The position numbers and the translations under genes are program-made. The notes below the pieces were generated by a model. It was not told where the DNA came from and did not search any database. It was given only the letters and a program-made list of their open reading frames with translations. Below, in pieces: positions 8,298 through 17,045 of a stretch of 64,000 nucleotides of DNA. The DNA lies in NCBI GenBank assembly GCA_002729525.1, contig PBYI01000009.1:308355-372354 (forward strand), read 5' to 3'. The DNA is from Nocardioides sp. GTDB lineage: Bacteria > Actinomycetota > Actinomycetes > Propionibacteriales > Nocardioidaceae. The first letter of the stretch is position 1, and the number at the start of each line of letters is the position of its first letter.

Positions 8298-8840
8298 ATG
8301 ATCTTCGCTCATGACACGCAGGTGGCACTCCAGGCCGCGGTGCAGCTGGCGAACTCTGCCGGCGACCCCGACGGGCTCGCCTCCGCCGACGACCTCGGCG
8401 AGTTCTTCGCCGACCTCGGGTACTCCGGCCGGCTCGACGGCGACCGGGCCGAGCTCGAGGCCGTCCGCGCGCTCCGGCCACGGCTGCGCGAGCTCCTCGT
8501 CGCCGACCGCGACACCGCCGTGAGCCTGGTCAACACCATGCTCACCGAGACCGACGCGCTGCCCCAGCTGGTCCGCCACGACGGCTACGACTGGCACCTG
8601 CACTGCGTCGAGCCCGACAAGCCGCTGGCGGTGCGCATCCTCGCCGAGACCGCGATGGCGATGGTCGACGTCGTCCGGGCCCAGGAGCTCTCCCGGCTCG
8701 GCGTGTGCGCCGACGAGGGCTGCGACGGCGTCGTGCTCGACCTGTCGCGCAACCGCTCGCGCCGGTTCTGCTCCACCGCCTGCGGCAACCGCAACGCGGT
8801 CGCGGCCTACCGCGCCCGGCAGAGCGACGACGAGGACTGA
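8298..8840 (+). CDS. CGNR zinc-finger / ABATE domain regulator
   Basis: A 180-residue protein. The N-terminal ~130 residues match the ABATE-type helical domain found before CGNR zinc fingers. The C-terminus has the zinc ribbon C-x4-C (CADEGC) and C-x3-C ending in CGNRNAVAAYRAR, the family-defining CGNR motif. Family members are thought to be stress-responsive transcription regulators. The start has no ribosome-binding site, and TAACCT lies 6 nt upstream, consistent with leaderless mRNA. It shares a 38-bp divergent promoter with the EamA exporter and is the best candidate for binding the palindrome there. Confidence 0.87.
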   Translation: MIFAHDTQVALQAAVQLANSAGDPDGLASADDLGEFFADLGYSGRLDGDRAELEAVRALRPRLRELLVADRDTAVSLVNTMLTETDALPQLVRHDGYDWHLHCVEPDKPLAVRILAETAMAMVDVVRAQELSRLGVCADEGCDGVVLDLSRNRSRRFCSTACGNRNAVAAYRARQSDDED

Positions 8841-8874
8841 CCCTCCCGGCCCCCGCCGCGCGGGCTCGGTCGCC

Positions 8875-9726
8875 TCAGCACCACCGGGGCCGGTACGACG
8901 GCGCCAGGTCGCGGTCGCGGCGCACCACCGCCAGCAGGTCGCCGTACCCCGCGCAGGTGCGCTGGAAGTCGCGGTCGCGGTACTCCACGACCAGCACCTG
9001 GTCGCCGTAGTGGCGCACGTAGCGCCCGCACTCGTCGTAGCGCCCGCACTCCTCGGCCACCGCGAAGTCGAAGCCGATCCGGGTGCCGTCGTAGCCGGCG
9101 AGGTTCTTCTGGCCCGCCAGCAGCCCGGCCCGGTGCGCCCGGGCGACCAGCAGCCGGGCGAACGCCAGCGCCTGGCGGCGGGTGATCATCCGGTGGCTGC
9201 GGGTGAAGGAGTCGAGGTTGTCGTACTCCACCGCGTCGTAGCCGGCGCGGGCGCAGCCGTCGGTCCAGCGCCCGACGATCCGGGCGAGCGCGGCCCGCTT
9301 GGACCGGGTCCGTACGTCGAGCAGCCACTCGCCCCACGCCTCGTCGACGACCGGGCGGCCGTCGCGGCGCAACAGCAGCCGAGGGTGCTGGCGCCAGAAC
9401 CGCTTCTCGTCGGGCTGGGTCTGGAACCCGTTGACGTAGCAGACGTCGGCCTGCGCCCCGGCCGGCCGGGCCGTGCGGTCGCGCACCACGATGCCGACCC
9501 GGGCGGGCCGTCGTACGACACCGCCGAGCTGGTAGTCGAGGTCGGTGCCGGCGGGCAGCCGCTCCAGCGAGGCCCGTGGTGCGGCGGGCACGCCGGGGTC
9601 GCCGGCGGGGACCGCGACGGCCGGGTGCGGCAGCAGCGCGAGCGCGAGACCCACCACGACGGGCAGCACGAGCAGGAGCGCGCCGCGGGCGGCGTACGGG
9701 CGCCCCGGCGGGCGGACGGTGCTCAC
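8875..9726 (-). CDS. GH114-like secreted glycosidase (endo alpha-1,4-polygalactosaminidase family)
   Basis: A 283-residue protein starting at the GTG 9724-9726. A hydrophobic segment (ALLLVLPVVVGLALALLP) near residues 15-32 followed by AVAVPAGD looks like a signal peptide or anchor. The mature part has GH114 TIM-barrel hallmarks: DYQLGG, VCYVNGFQ, the acidic YDAVEYDNLDSF strand with likely catalytic acids, QKNLAGYD, and FAVAEECGRYDEC. The family degrades alpha-1,4-galactosamine polymers, but most actinobacterial members are uncharacterised. It is transcribed divergently from the subtilase at 9807. Confidence 0.75.
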   Translation of the reverse strand: MSTVRPPGRPYAARGALLLVLPVVVGLALALLPHPAVAVPAGDPGVPAAPRASLERLPAGTDLDYQLGGVVRRPARVGIVVRDRTARPAGAQADVCYVNGFQTQPDEKRFWRQHPRLLLRRDGRPVVDEAWGEWLLDVRTRSKRAALARIVGRWTDGCARAGYDAVEYDNLDSFTRSHRMITRRQALAFARLLVARAHRAGLLAGQKNLAGYDGTRIGFDFAVAEECGRYDECGRYVRHYGDQVLVVEYRDRDFQRTCAGYGDLLAVVRRDRDLAPSYRPRWC

Positions 9727-9806
9727 CCGGGCACGGTACGCGTAACCCGGCGCCGACCTGGGCCGTTGGGACCGCGAACCCACCGTTCCCGGACGAAGGA
9801 CCCCCG

Positions 9807-11747
9807 ATGACCCAGCCGCGACGCCTGCGACCCAGGCTCCTCGCGCTCTCCGCAGCCGCCGCCCTCACCCTGGGTCTCGGCGCGGTCCCCGCCACCGCCG
9901 CGCCCGCTGTCGCCGCCGCACCGGCCGGTCCGACGACCGCGGCCACGGTCTCAGCGCCGGTCGCCGGTCTCCCCGACGCCTCGCTGGCCCAGCTGCGCCG
10001 TACCCGGCCCGGGCTCGACCGCCTGCTCACCCAGGGAACGAGCACCGGCCGCGCGATCGTGACGCTGGAGTCCCGGTCCGACACCGCGACCGTCCGCGCG
10101 CTGCGCTCGCTCGGCCTCACCGTCCGCCCGATGCGCCGACTGCCGCTGGTCGTCGTCGAGGGCCCCGTCGCGTCGATGACCGCCGCCGTCGTCCGCGGCC
10201 TGGCCGCCGACGTCTACCCCGACGAGCAGCTCGAGTACACCGACACCGCCTCGTCGGAGGAGATGTCGAGCTCGCCGGCCGCCGCCCGGACCCTGCGCCG
10301 CCGCGGCTTCACCGGCCAGGGCGTGACCGTCGGCGTCGTCGACTCCGGCTGCGACGCGACCCACCCCGACCTCGCCCAGCGGGTCACCCACAACGTGCTG
10401 ATCGTCAGCCCGGAGTACGCCAACCTCGGCACCGCTCCCCTGCTGCCGGTCCCGCTCGACCAGGGGCCCTACTCCAACACCGACCTCGGCAGCGGGCACG
10501 GCACGCACGTGGCCGGCATCATCGCCGCCGACGGGTCCAGCAGCCGCGACCACCTCGGTGTCGCCCCCGACGCCGACCTCGCCTGCTTCGCGATCGGCGC
10601 GGTCATCACGACCGCTGCCGTCGTGAGCGCCTACGACTACATCCTGTCGCAGCCCGGACTGCTCGGGATCGACGTCATCAACAACTCGTGGGGCAACAGC
10701 TTCCGTCAGTACGACCCGGCCGACCCGGTCAACGTCGCCACGAGGGCCGCCGCCCGTCGCGGCGTCGTGAGCGTCTTCGCAGCCGGCAACTCCGGCTCCG
10801 ACGACGCCGAGTCGAGCGTGTCGCCGTTCAACCAGGCGCCGTGGGTCCTCTCGGTCGCCGCCGGTGACCTCGACCGCCACCGCGGGTCCTTCTCCTCCAA
10901 CGGCCTGCGCTTCGACAACGGCCAGGCCGTCCCGATCGGCCGCGGCGGGCACACCGTCGCCACCGGCGACCGGGTCGGCACCACGATGCCCGACGTGATG
11001 GCGCCGGGCGTCTCGATCTCCTCGACGTGCGACAGCACCGGCAGCGCCATCGGCCCGTGCCCCACCGGCGGCAACGCCACCGCCAGCGGCACCTCGATGT
11101 CCTCCCCGCACGTCGCCGGCGCCGCCGCAGTCCTGCTCTCGGCCAACAGGCGGCTCTCGGTCCGCCAGGTCCAGCTCGCGCTCACCTCGACCGCCACCCC
11201 GGTCACCGACGAGGACGGCGCCCGGCTCCGCTCGTGGCAGGTCGGCTTCGGCCACGTCAACCTCGACGCCGCCGTGCACGCGGTCCGGGTGAAGGGCTGG
11301 CAGAATAAGCTCGCCCGCCGGCACCGCCAGGCCGTACGCCGCCTCGCCCGTGAGGACGCCTGGGACGTCCGCCGCGCCGACCTGTGGCAGGACGACGCAC
11401 CGGTGGTGACCGTCGGCACCTACCGCCGTACCCGCGTGGTCCGGGTCGGTCGCGGTGTCGAGGCGCTCAAGCTGACGCTGGTCTACCCGACGCCCGGCAC
11501 CGCGGCGAACCTCGCCCGCTACACCGCTCGGGTCAAGGACGCCTCCGGGAAGGTCGTGGCCACCACCACGACCGACACCTTCTACTCCCACGGCACCGCG
11601 GCCGCGACGCTGCGCCGTCCGGCGGCCGGCCGCTACACGATCGAGGTCGTCGGCGACTACTCCGTCAGCGACCCCGACACGATCGACAGCGACTCCCTCA
11701 ACGGCCGCGTGGTCTTCCTCCAGGCGGCCCAGCTGGACCGCCGCTGA
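9807..11747 (+). CDS. Secreted S8 family serine protease (subtilase)
   Basis: A 646-residue protein with a clear signal peptide (basic RRLRPRLLAL then an Ala/Leu-rich core ending ATAAPA near residue 33). A propeptide of ~110 residues and a subtilisin domain follow. The catalytic triad is visible: Asp179 in VGVVDSGCD, His231 in GHGTHVAG and Ser430 in SGTSMSSPH, with the oxyanion Asn probably in INNSWGN. A basic linker (~residues 495-525) leads to a beta-rich C-terminal domain resembling a P-domain or prepilin-type fold (residues ~530-646). The ATG follows AAGGA at 9796. It is probably exported to degrade extracellular protein. Confidence 0.92.
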   Translation: MTQPRRLRPRLLALSAAAALTLGLGAVPATAAPAVAAAPAGPTTAATVSAPVAGLPDASLAQLRRTRPGLDRLLTQGTSTGRAIVTLESRSDTATVRALRSLGLTVRPMRRLPLVVVEGPVASMTAAVVRGLAADVYPDEQLEYTDTASSEEMSSSPAAARTLRRRGFTGQGVTVGVVDSGCDATHPDLAQRVTHNVLIVSPEYANLGTAPLLPVPLDQGPYSNTDLGSGHGTHVAGIIAADGSSSRDHLGVAPDADLACFAIGAVITTAAVVSAYDYILSQPGLLGIDVINNSWGNSFRQYDPADPVNVATRAAARRGVVSVFAAGNSGSDDAESSVSPFNQAPWVLSVAAGDLDRHRGSFSSNGLRFDNGQAVPIGRGGHTVATGDRVGTTMPDVMAPGVSISSTCDSTGSAIGPCPTGGNATASGTSMSSPHVAGAAAVLLSANRRLSVRQVQLALTSTATPVTDEDGARLRSWQVGFGHVNLDAAVHAVRVKGWQNKLARRHRQAVRRLAREDAWDVRRADLWQDDAPVVTVGTYRRTRVVRVGRGVEALKLTLVYPTPGTAANLARYTARVKDASGKVVATTTTDTFYSHGTAAATLRRPAAGRYTIEVVGDYSVSDPDTIDSDSLNGRVVFLQAAQLDRR

Positions 11748-11793
11748 CATCCGTCATGGGACGGCGACGTCGTCCCGGGGCACAGTGGGTGCC

Positions 11794-12303
11794 ATGAGCA
11801 CGCAGGAGCGACTCGAGGTCACCCGCACGATCCACGCGGCCCCGGGCGACGTCTTCGCCGTGCTGTGCGACCCGCAGGGCCACGTCGCCATCGACGCGAC
11901 GGGCATGCTGCAGGACGCCAGTGGCGACGTCGTCAGGGCCGCCGGCGACTCGTTCGTCGTCCACATGGACCGGGAGTCGCTCGGCGACCTGCCCGAGCTG
12001 GGGCGGTACGACGTCACGGTGCAGGTCCGCGACCTGGAGCCGGACCGGCTCATCTCGTGGACCGTGCTCGGACGGATCCGACCGCAGATCGGACACGTCT
12101 ACGGATACCGGCTCGACCCCGCGACCGGCGAGGACGGGGCGACGGCGACGGTGGTGACGTCGTTCTACGACTGGTCCGACATCCACCCCGACTACCGCCC
12201 GCTCGACATGTTTCCCATCGTCTCGGCGGCGGCGCTCGCCTGCACGCTGGGCATCCTCGACCGCACGGTCCGCCGCGGGTACGTCCGCGCTGCCTCCCGC
12301 TGA
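11794..12303 (+). CDS. SRPBCC family protein
   Basis: A 169-residue protein of the START/Bet v1-like SRPBCC superfamily. It begins with RLEVTRTIHAAPGDVFAVLCDPQGHVAID, the usual first strand and ligand-cavity entrance, and has later strands YDVTVQVRDLEPDRLISW. It ends with the long C-terminal helix (LACTLGILDRTVRRGY). Such proteins bind hydrophobic ligands or act as polyketide cyclase-like factors; no ligand can be proposed. I prefer the ATG at 11794 to the GTG at 11785 because it matches family N-termini. It starts 46 bp after the protease and may have its own promoter. Confidence 0.78.
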   Translation: MSTQERLEVTRTIHAAPGDVFAVLCDPQGHVAIDATGMLQDASGDVVRAAGDSFVVHMDRESLGDLPELGRYDVTVQVRDLEPDRLISWTVLGRIRPQIGHVYGYRLDPATGEDGATATVVTSFYDWSDIHPDYRPLDMFPIVSAAALACTLGILDRTVRRGYVRAASR

Positions 12304-12380
12304 CGACCCGCTGATGGTGCACTCGGGGCGGCGACCGGAAAGGGGTCGCACCTGTCGGCACCAGGCGACACGATGGCGCC

Positions 12381-12845
12381 ATGGCTCCCCGGACGATCCA
12401 GATCACCTTCGACGCCGCCGACCCGATCGCGCTCTCACGCTTCTGGGCCGACGTGCTCGGCTACGTCATCCCTCCCCCGCCCGGCGTGACACTCGCCGCC
12501 GGGGACGACCCGATCGACACGTGGATGGCCTTCCTCGCCGACCACGGCGTCCCGGAGGAGGAGCGGCGTACGTCGTCGGCCCTGGAGCACCCCACCGGCG
12601 CCGGGCCGCGGATCTACTTCCAGAAGGTGCCCGAGCCGAAGGGCACGAAGAACCGTCTGCACGTCGACGTGCGTGCCGGCACCGGTCTGCAGGGCGACGA
12701 GCGGATGGCGGCGCTCGAGGCCGAGGCCGAGCGACTGGTGGCGCTCGGTGCCACCCGGCTCGACCGGTTCGAGCCGGACCCGCTCAAGGGCGCCGGCCAC
12801 GTGGTGATGGCCGACCCGGAGGGCAACGAGTTCTGCCTCGACTAG
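12381..12845 (+). CDS. VOC family (glyoxalase-like) protein
   Basis: A 154-residue protein of the vicinal oxygen chelate fold. QITFDAADPIALSRFWADVLGYVI is the typical N-terminal beta-alpha-beta start, KNRLHVDVRAG is the central strand with a potential metal-binding His, and VVMADPEGNEFCLD is the characteristic C-terminal strand. Actinobacterial proteins of this short type are mostly uncharacterised glyoxalase/bleomycin-resistance-like enzymes. It is preceded by a weak hairpin (12330-12348) and is convergent with the dehydrogenase gene at 12927. Confidence 0.82.
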   Translation: MAPRTIQITFDAADPIALSRFWADVLGYVIPPPPGVTLAAGDDPIDTWMAFLADHGVPEEERRTSSALEHPTGAGPRIYFQKVPEPKGTKNRLHVDVRAGTGLQGDERMAALEAEAERLVALGATRLDRFEPDPLKGAGHVVMADPEGNEFCLD

Positions 12846-12926
12846 GGAAGCCACCCGGACGGCACGACGCCCGGCCTCCCTGGGCTCACCAGGGACGCCG
12901 GGGCGTCGTCGTACGTCGGGAGCGGC

Positions 12927-14738
12927 TCAGCGCTTGCTGTAGTCGCGGAAGCCCTTCTGGGTCTTGCGACCCAGGTAGCCCGCGGTGACCAGCTGCTCCA
13001 GCAGCGGGGCGGGCGCGAAGCCCGGCTCACGGAACTCCGAGAAGAGCTCCTTCTGGATCGCCAGCGACACGTCGTTGCCGACCACGTCGAGCAGCTCGAA
13101 CGGCCCCATCGGCAGCGCGCAGCCCTGCTTCATCGCCACGTCGATGTCGTCGGCGGTCGCGTAGTGCGCCTCGAGCATCTTCACCGCGTCGTTGAGGTAG
13201 GGGAACAGCAGCGCGTTGACGATGAAGCCGGCGCGGTCACCGCACGACACCGCGACCTTGCCGACCTTCGCGCACAGGGCGGTCGTGGTCTCGCTGACGG
13301 CCGGGTCGGTCGTCACGGTCGAGACGACCTCGACGAGCTTCATGATCGGCGCGGGGTTGAAGAAGTGCATGCCGATGACCGACTCGGGCCGCTTGGTCGC
13401 CTGGGCGCAGGCGATGATCGGCAGCGACGAGGTGGTGGTCGCCAGGATCGCGCCGGGCTTGCAGATCTCGTCGAGGTTCTCGAACAGCGTGGTCTTGACC
13501 GCGAGGTCCTCCGCGATCGCCTCGACGACGATGTCGACGTCGCCGAGGTCCTCGATGGAGGTGGTGCCGTTCAGGCGCGCGAGCACCTCGGCCTTCTTCT
13601 CCTCCGTGGAGCGACCGCGCTGGATCTGCTTGTCGAAGCTCTTGGTGATCGCGGCGACGACGCCGTCGACCTTGGCCTGGCTGCGGCCGACGAACAGCAC
13701 GTCGTACCCGGACTTGGCGAAGACCTCGACGATGCCCGACGCCATGGTGCCGGTGCCGACGACGCCCACGGTGCGGATGTCGTGCTGCAGGGTCGGCTGG
13801 TCGTCGGCCGACGGGGTCTTGTCGTCGGCGACGACGACGGGGCTGTCGGGGCCCTCGTAGGTGTAGAACCCGCGGCCGGCCTTGCGACCGAGCAGACCGG
13901 CGGTGACCATCTGCTTGAGCACCGGCGTCGGCGCGTGCAGGCGGTCGCGGCCCTGCTTGTACATCGTCTCGAGGATCTCGTACGCCGTGTCGAGACCGAT
14001 CAGGTCGAGCAGCGCCAGCGGGCCCATCGGGTAGCCGCAGCCGAAGCGCATGGCGGCGTCGATGTCCTCGCGGGTGGCGTACTTCGACTCGAACATCGAG
14101 GCGGCGTGGTTGAGGTAGCCGAAGAGCAGGGTGTTGGCGATGAAGCCGGCCTTGTCGCCGCAGACGACCGGGCTCTTGCCGAGGCCCTCGACGAGTGCGG
14201 TGACGTCGGCGAGCACGTCGGGCTGGGTGACGACGGTGCGCACGACCTCGACGAGCTTCTGCACCGGCGCGGGGTTGAAGAAGTGGATGCCCACGACGCG
14301 GCCGGGGTGGGAGTTGGCGGTCGAGATCTCGGTGACCGACAGCGACGAGGGGTTGGTCGCCAGGACCGCCTCCGGGGCGACGATCGAGTCGAGCTCGCTG
14401 AAGATCGCCTTCTTGGTCTCCAGCGACTCCACGATCGCCTCGACGACGAGGTCGGCCTCGGAGAGGTCCTTCAGCGAGGTGGAGAAGGAGATGCGACCGA
14501 GGAGCTCGCTCTGCTCGGCGTCGGTGATCTTCTCGCGCTTGACCGCGCGAGCGGTGGAGTTGGCGAGGTGCTGGCGTCCCCGCTCGACGCCGTCGTCGTC
14601 CTTCTCGACGCCGACGACCTGGTAGCCGTGGCGGGCGAAGATCTCCGCGATGCCGGCACCCATGGTGCCCAGGCCCACGACGCCGATGGTGGTGAAGGTG
14701 CGTCCGCCCGCCTCGGGCGCGCTCTCAGTGCTCGTCAT
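12927..14738 (-). CDS. Tandem 3-hydroxyacyl-CoA (3-hydroxybutyryl-CoA) dehydrogenase
   Basis: A 603-residue protein made of two complete 3-hydroxyacyl-CoA dehydrogenase units (about residues 15-300 and 325-603). Each has an NAD-binding Rossmann domain and a helical dimerisation domain. Unit 1 has GLGTMGAG and the catalytic-region motif GIHFFNPAP; unit 2 has GTGTMASG, where one glycine is Ala, and GMHFFNPAP. It oxidises or reduces 3-hydroxyacyl-CoA with NAD in beta-oxidation or acetoacetyl-CoA use. The start is uncertain: ATG 14738 is chosen because the Rossmann fold begins 15 residues later, while ATG 14750 or GTG 14762 are possible, with GGAG at 14763-14766. A TTAC-N6-GTAA-like site lies 46-59 bp upstream. 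Confidence 0.9.
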   Translation of the reverse strand: MTSTESAPEAGGRTFTTIGVVGLGTMGAGIAEIFARHGYQVVGVEKDDDGVERGRQHLANSTARAVKREKITDAEQSELLGRISFSTSLKDLSEADLVVEAIVESLETKKAIFSELDSIVAPEAVLATNPSSLSVTEISTANSHPGRVVGIHFFNPAPVQKLVEVVRTVVTQPDVLADVTALVEGLGKSPVVCGDKAGFIANTLLFGYLNHAASMFESKYATREDIDAAMRFGCGYPMGPLALLDLIGLDTAYEILETMYKQGRDRLHAPTPVLKQMVTAGLLGRKAGRGFYTYEGPDSPVVVADDKTPSADDQPTLQHDIRTVGVVGTGTMASGIVEVFAKSGYDVLFVGRSQAKVDGVVAAITKSFDKQIQRGRSTEEKKAEVLARLNGTTSIEDLGDVDIVVEAIAEDLAVKTTLFENLDEICKPGAILATTTSSLPIIACAQATKRPESVIGMHFFNPAPIMKLVEVVSTVTTDPAVSETTTALCAKVGKVAVSCGDRAGFIVNALLFPYLNDAVKMLEAHYATADDIDVAMKQGCALPMGPFELLDVVGNDVSLAIQKELFSEFREPGFAPAPLLEQLVTAGYLGRKTQKGFRDYSKR

Positions 14739-14783
14739 GGGCCGGATCATGGCATGCGTCACGCTCCGTGACAGCCCCTAAGT

Positions 14784-14797
14784 TGACTCACGGGTAA
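14784..14797. promoter_or_regulatory. TTAC-N6-GTAA-like operator before the 3-hydroxyacyl-CoA dehydrogenase
   Basis: TGACTCACGGGTAA has one mismatch to TTAC-N6-GTAA and shares 11 consecutive bases (ACTCACGGGTA) with the site before ccrA. It overlaps the last codons and stop of the upstream GNAT gene and lies 46-59 bp upstream of the dehydrogenase ATG chosen here. Confidence 0.48.
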
Positions 14798-15366
14798 CTT
14801 TTTCGGGCCAGCGTGACCATCATCACGCACCGTGGTCCCGCGCCGTCGAGACCGAGTTCCTGCTCGCGGGCCCGCAGCGCCGCCTGGAAGGGCTGGAGGT
14901 GCGCCTCGTCGACCTCCTCGAAGCCGGCCGAGCGGTAGAACGGCCCGTTCCATGGCACGTCGCGGTAGGTGCACAGCGACAGCCGACGGTGGCCGTCCCA
15001 CCGGGCCCGCTCCCGGGCCGCCTCGACCAGCGCGCGACCGACTCCCCGGCCCTGGTGGGTCGGCAGCACCGACAGCTGCTCGAGGTGCGCCCACTCCCCC
15101 CAGGAGTCCTGGTGGCTGAGGTGGGCGAAGCCGACGGGCCCGGGGCCGGCCGGGCCGTCGTCGGCCACCGCCACCAGCACGGTGCCGGTGAGGTCCCGGT
15201 CCCCGCCGGACGGCGCCGGGCTCGCCAGCGCTGGCACCATCCGGTCGCCGAGGTGCTCCTCGAACTGCGCGACGCCGCTGTTCTCCACGCCGGCGAGGTG
15301 GCGCAGGTCCGAGGGCCTGGCCTCCCGCAGTCGTACGACGCCCGGTGCGGGCGGCGTACGACTCAC
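14788..15366 (-). CDS. GNAT family N-acetyltransferase
   Basis: A 192-residue acetyltransferase. VVRLREARPSDLRHLAGVE is the N-terminal GNAT strand-helix, LEQLSVLPTHQGRGVGRALVEAA is motif A for acetyl-CoA binding, and WNGPFYRSAGFEEV is the C-terminal motif. The start is a GTG at 15364-15366, 22 bp after the symporter stop; a GTG at 15375 is an alternative. It lies between the Na+/alanine symporter and the dehydrogenase on the same strand. The substrate is unknown. Confidence 0.8.
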   Translation of the reverse strand: MSRTPPAPGVVRLREARPSDLRHLAGVENSGVAQFEEHLGDRMVPALASPAPSGGDRDLTGTVLVAVADDGPAGPGPVGFAHLSHQDSWGEWAHLEQLSVLPTHQGRGVGRALVEAARERARWDGHRRLSLCTYRDVPWNGPFYRSAGFEEVDEAHLQPFQAALRAREQELGLDGAGPRCVMMVTLARKSYP

Positions 15367-15388
15367 GGGGCGCACCGCCGGCGCAGGG

Positions 15389-16972
15389 TCACGTGGTGGC
15401 TCGCTCCTCGACCGGGACCACGGCGATTTCGCCGGTCTCGCGGCCGCGCAGGAACGAGCGGACCTCCTCGCGCACCTTCGGCAGCAGGATGTAGAGGGCC
15501 AGCAGGTTGAAGACCGCGCAGACGAAGAGCATGGCGTCGGCGAAGTCGAGGACGCTGCCGAGGTCGACGACGGCACCGATGACGGTGAAGACGCAGAAGA
15601 CGACCTTGAAGACATTCTCCTTGAAGGCGCTCTTGCCGACGAGCGTCGTCCAGGCACGCATCGTGTAGTAGCTCCAGGTGATGAGCGTGGAGAACGCGAA
15701 GAGGGCGACCGCGAGCGCGAGCACGTTGTCGAAGCCCGGGAGGAAGGAGTCGAAGGAGTCCGAGGTGAGCGTGACGCCGTTGTCGGAGCTGACCGACTCG
15801 CCGGCCTTGGACTTCTCGATGAGCTCGCCGTAGCGCGGCACGTCGGCGATGACGATCGTCAGCGCCGTCATGGTGCAGATGATCACGGTGTCGATGAACG
15901 GCTCGAGCAGGGCGACGAAGCCCTCGGAGACGGGGTGCTTGGTCTTCACCGCGGAGTGCACGATCGGCGCCGAGCCGACGCCCGCCTCGTTGGAGAACGC
16001 CGCGCGCTGGAAGCCGACGATCAGGACGCCGATCGCGCCGCCCGCGACGCCGTCGGGGTTGAACGCGCCCTCGATGATGCGGCCGATCGCGCCGGGGACC
16101 TCGGTGGCGTTGATGCCGATGACCAGGAGGCAGGCGGCGACGTAGATGACGGCCATGACCGGCACCAGCTTGCTGGTGACCTTCGCGATCGACTGGACGC
16201 CTCCGATGATCACGATGCCGACGAGACCTGCGAGCACGAGGCCGAAGATGAAGGAGGCGGTGCTGGAGGCCAGGAAGCTGTCCTCGCCACCCGTGACGTT
16301 GACGGCCTGGGCGTAGGTCTGGTTCGACTGGAAGGCGTTGCCGCCGAGGGCGCCGAAGAGGATCAGGGCGACGGCGAAGATGCCGACCGCGAGCCCGCTG
16401 ACGAGCTTGCCGGCACCGGCGAAGGCGACCGGCATGTAGCGGAACGGACCACCGGTGACGGTGCCGTCCTCGTGCACCTCGCGGTACTTCACGCCCAGCG
16501 TGCACTCGACGAACTTGGTGCACATGCCGAGCAGGCCGGCCAGGATCATCCAGAAGGTCGCGCCGGGACCACCGATGGACACCGCGACCGCGACACCGGC
16601 GATGTTGCCGAGGCCGACCGTGCCGGACACCGCGGAGGCGAGCGCCTGGAAGTGCGTGACCTCGCCGGGGTCGCTGGCGCGGCTGTACTTGCCGCGCACC
16701 AGGTCCCACGAGACCCGCATCGAGCGGAACTGGATGCCTTTGAAGTAGATCGTGAAGATCGTCGCCCCGGCCACCAGCCAGAAGACGATCAGCGGGAACG
16801 TCGCGGGGCCGATCGTGACCTCGTAGAAGACGACCGAGGTGACGGCCGTGGCGATCGGCTCGAACCCGGAGTTGATCGCGTCCTCGAGGCTGGAGATCCA
16901 CCCCCCGTCCTCGGCAGCGAGCGGGGCAAGAAGTGGCAGGAAGGACCCGAGAGCGGCCGCCAGTGCTGTCAT
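15389..16972 (-). CDS. Sodium:alanine symporter family protein (AGCS)
   Basis: A 527-residue membrane transporter with about ten to eleven helices. AGCS signatures include [20 protein letters not shown] (substrate and Na+ site region), GGPGATFWM, and [20 protein letters not shown]. It should import alanine or glycine with sodium. It is the first gene of a minus-strand group followed by a GNAT gene. A short 73-bp gap separates it from the divergently transcribed nucS. Confidence 0.93.
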   Translation of the reverse strand: MTALAAALGSFLPLLAPLAAEDGGWISSLEDAINSGFEPIATAVTSVVFYEVTIGPATFPLIVFWLVAGATIFTIYFKGIQFRSMRVSWDLVRGKYSRASDPGEVTHFQALASAVSGTVGLGNIAGVAVAVSIGGPGATFWMILAGLLGMCTKFVECTLGVKYREVHEDGTVTGGPFRYMPVAFAGAGKLVSGLAVGIFAVALILFGALGGNAFQSNQTYAQAVNVTGGEDSFLASSTASFIFGLVLAGLVGIVIIGGVQSIAKVTSKLVPVMAVIYVAACLLVIGINATEVPGAIGRIIEGAFNPDGVAGGAIGVLIVGFQRAAFSNEAGVGSAPIVHSAVKTKHPVSEGFVALLEPFIDTVIICTMTALTIVIADVPRYGELIEKSKAGESVSSDNGVTLTSDSFDSFLPGFDNVLALAVALFAFSTLITWSYYTMRAWTTLVGKSAFKENVFKVVFCVFTVIGAVVDLGSVLDFADAMLFVCAVFNLLALYILLPKVREEVRSFLRGRETGEIAVVPVEERATT

Positions 16973-17031
16973 GCGCCGTTACTGTTCACCTCCGCGCGCG
17001 ACGCCTGCCTCACCCTCTTGGGGAGCCCTAG

Positions 17032-17037
17032 TAGATT
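17032..17037 (+). promoter_or_regulatory. -10 element of nucS (leaderless)
   Basis: TAGATT lies 8 nt before the nucS GTG with no ribosome-binding site between them, consistent with a leaderless transcript. Confidence 0.5.
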
Positions 17038-17045
17038 GCGCGCCC

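Noticed and set aside
9738..9760. TTAC-containing sequence near the GH114 start as another acyl-CoA operator
   Set aside because: The right half does not match GTAA (TTAC-N6-CGTG), so no palindrome is present.
11758..11776. GGGACG/CGTCCC hairpin after the subtilase as a terminator
   Set aside because: The 6-bp arms are too short to distinguish from chance in this GC-rich sequence.
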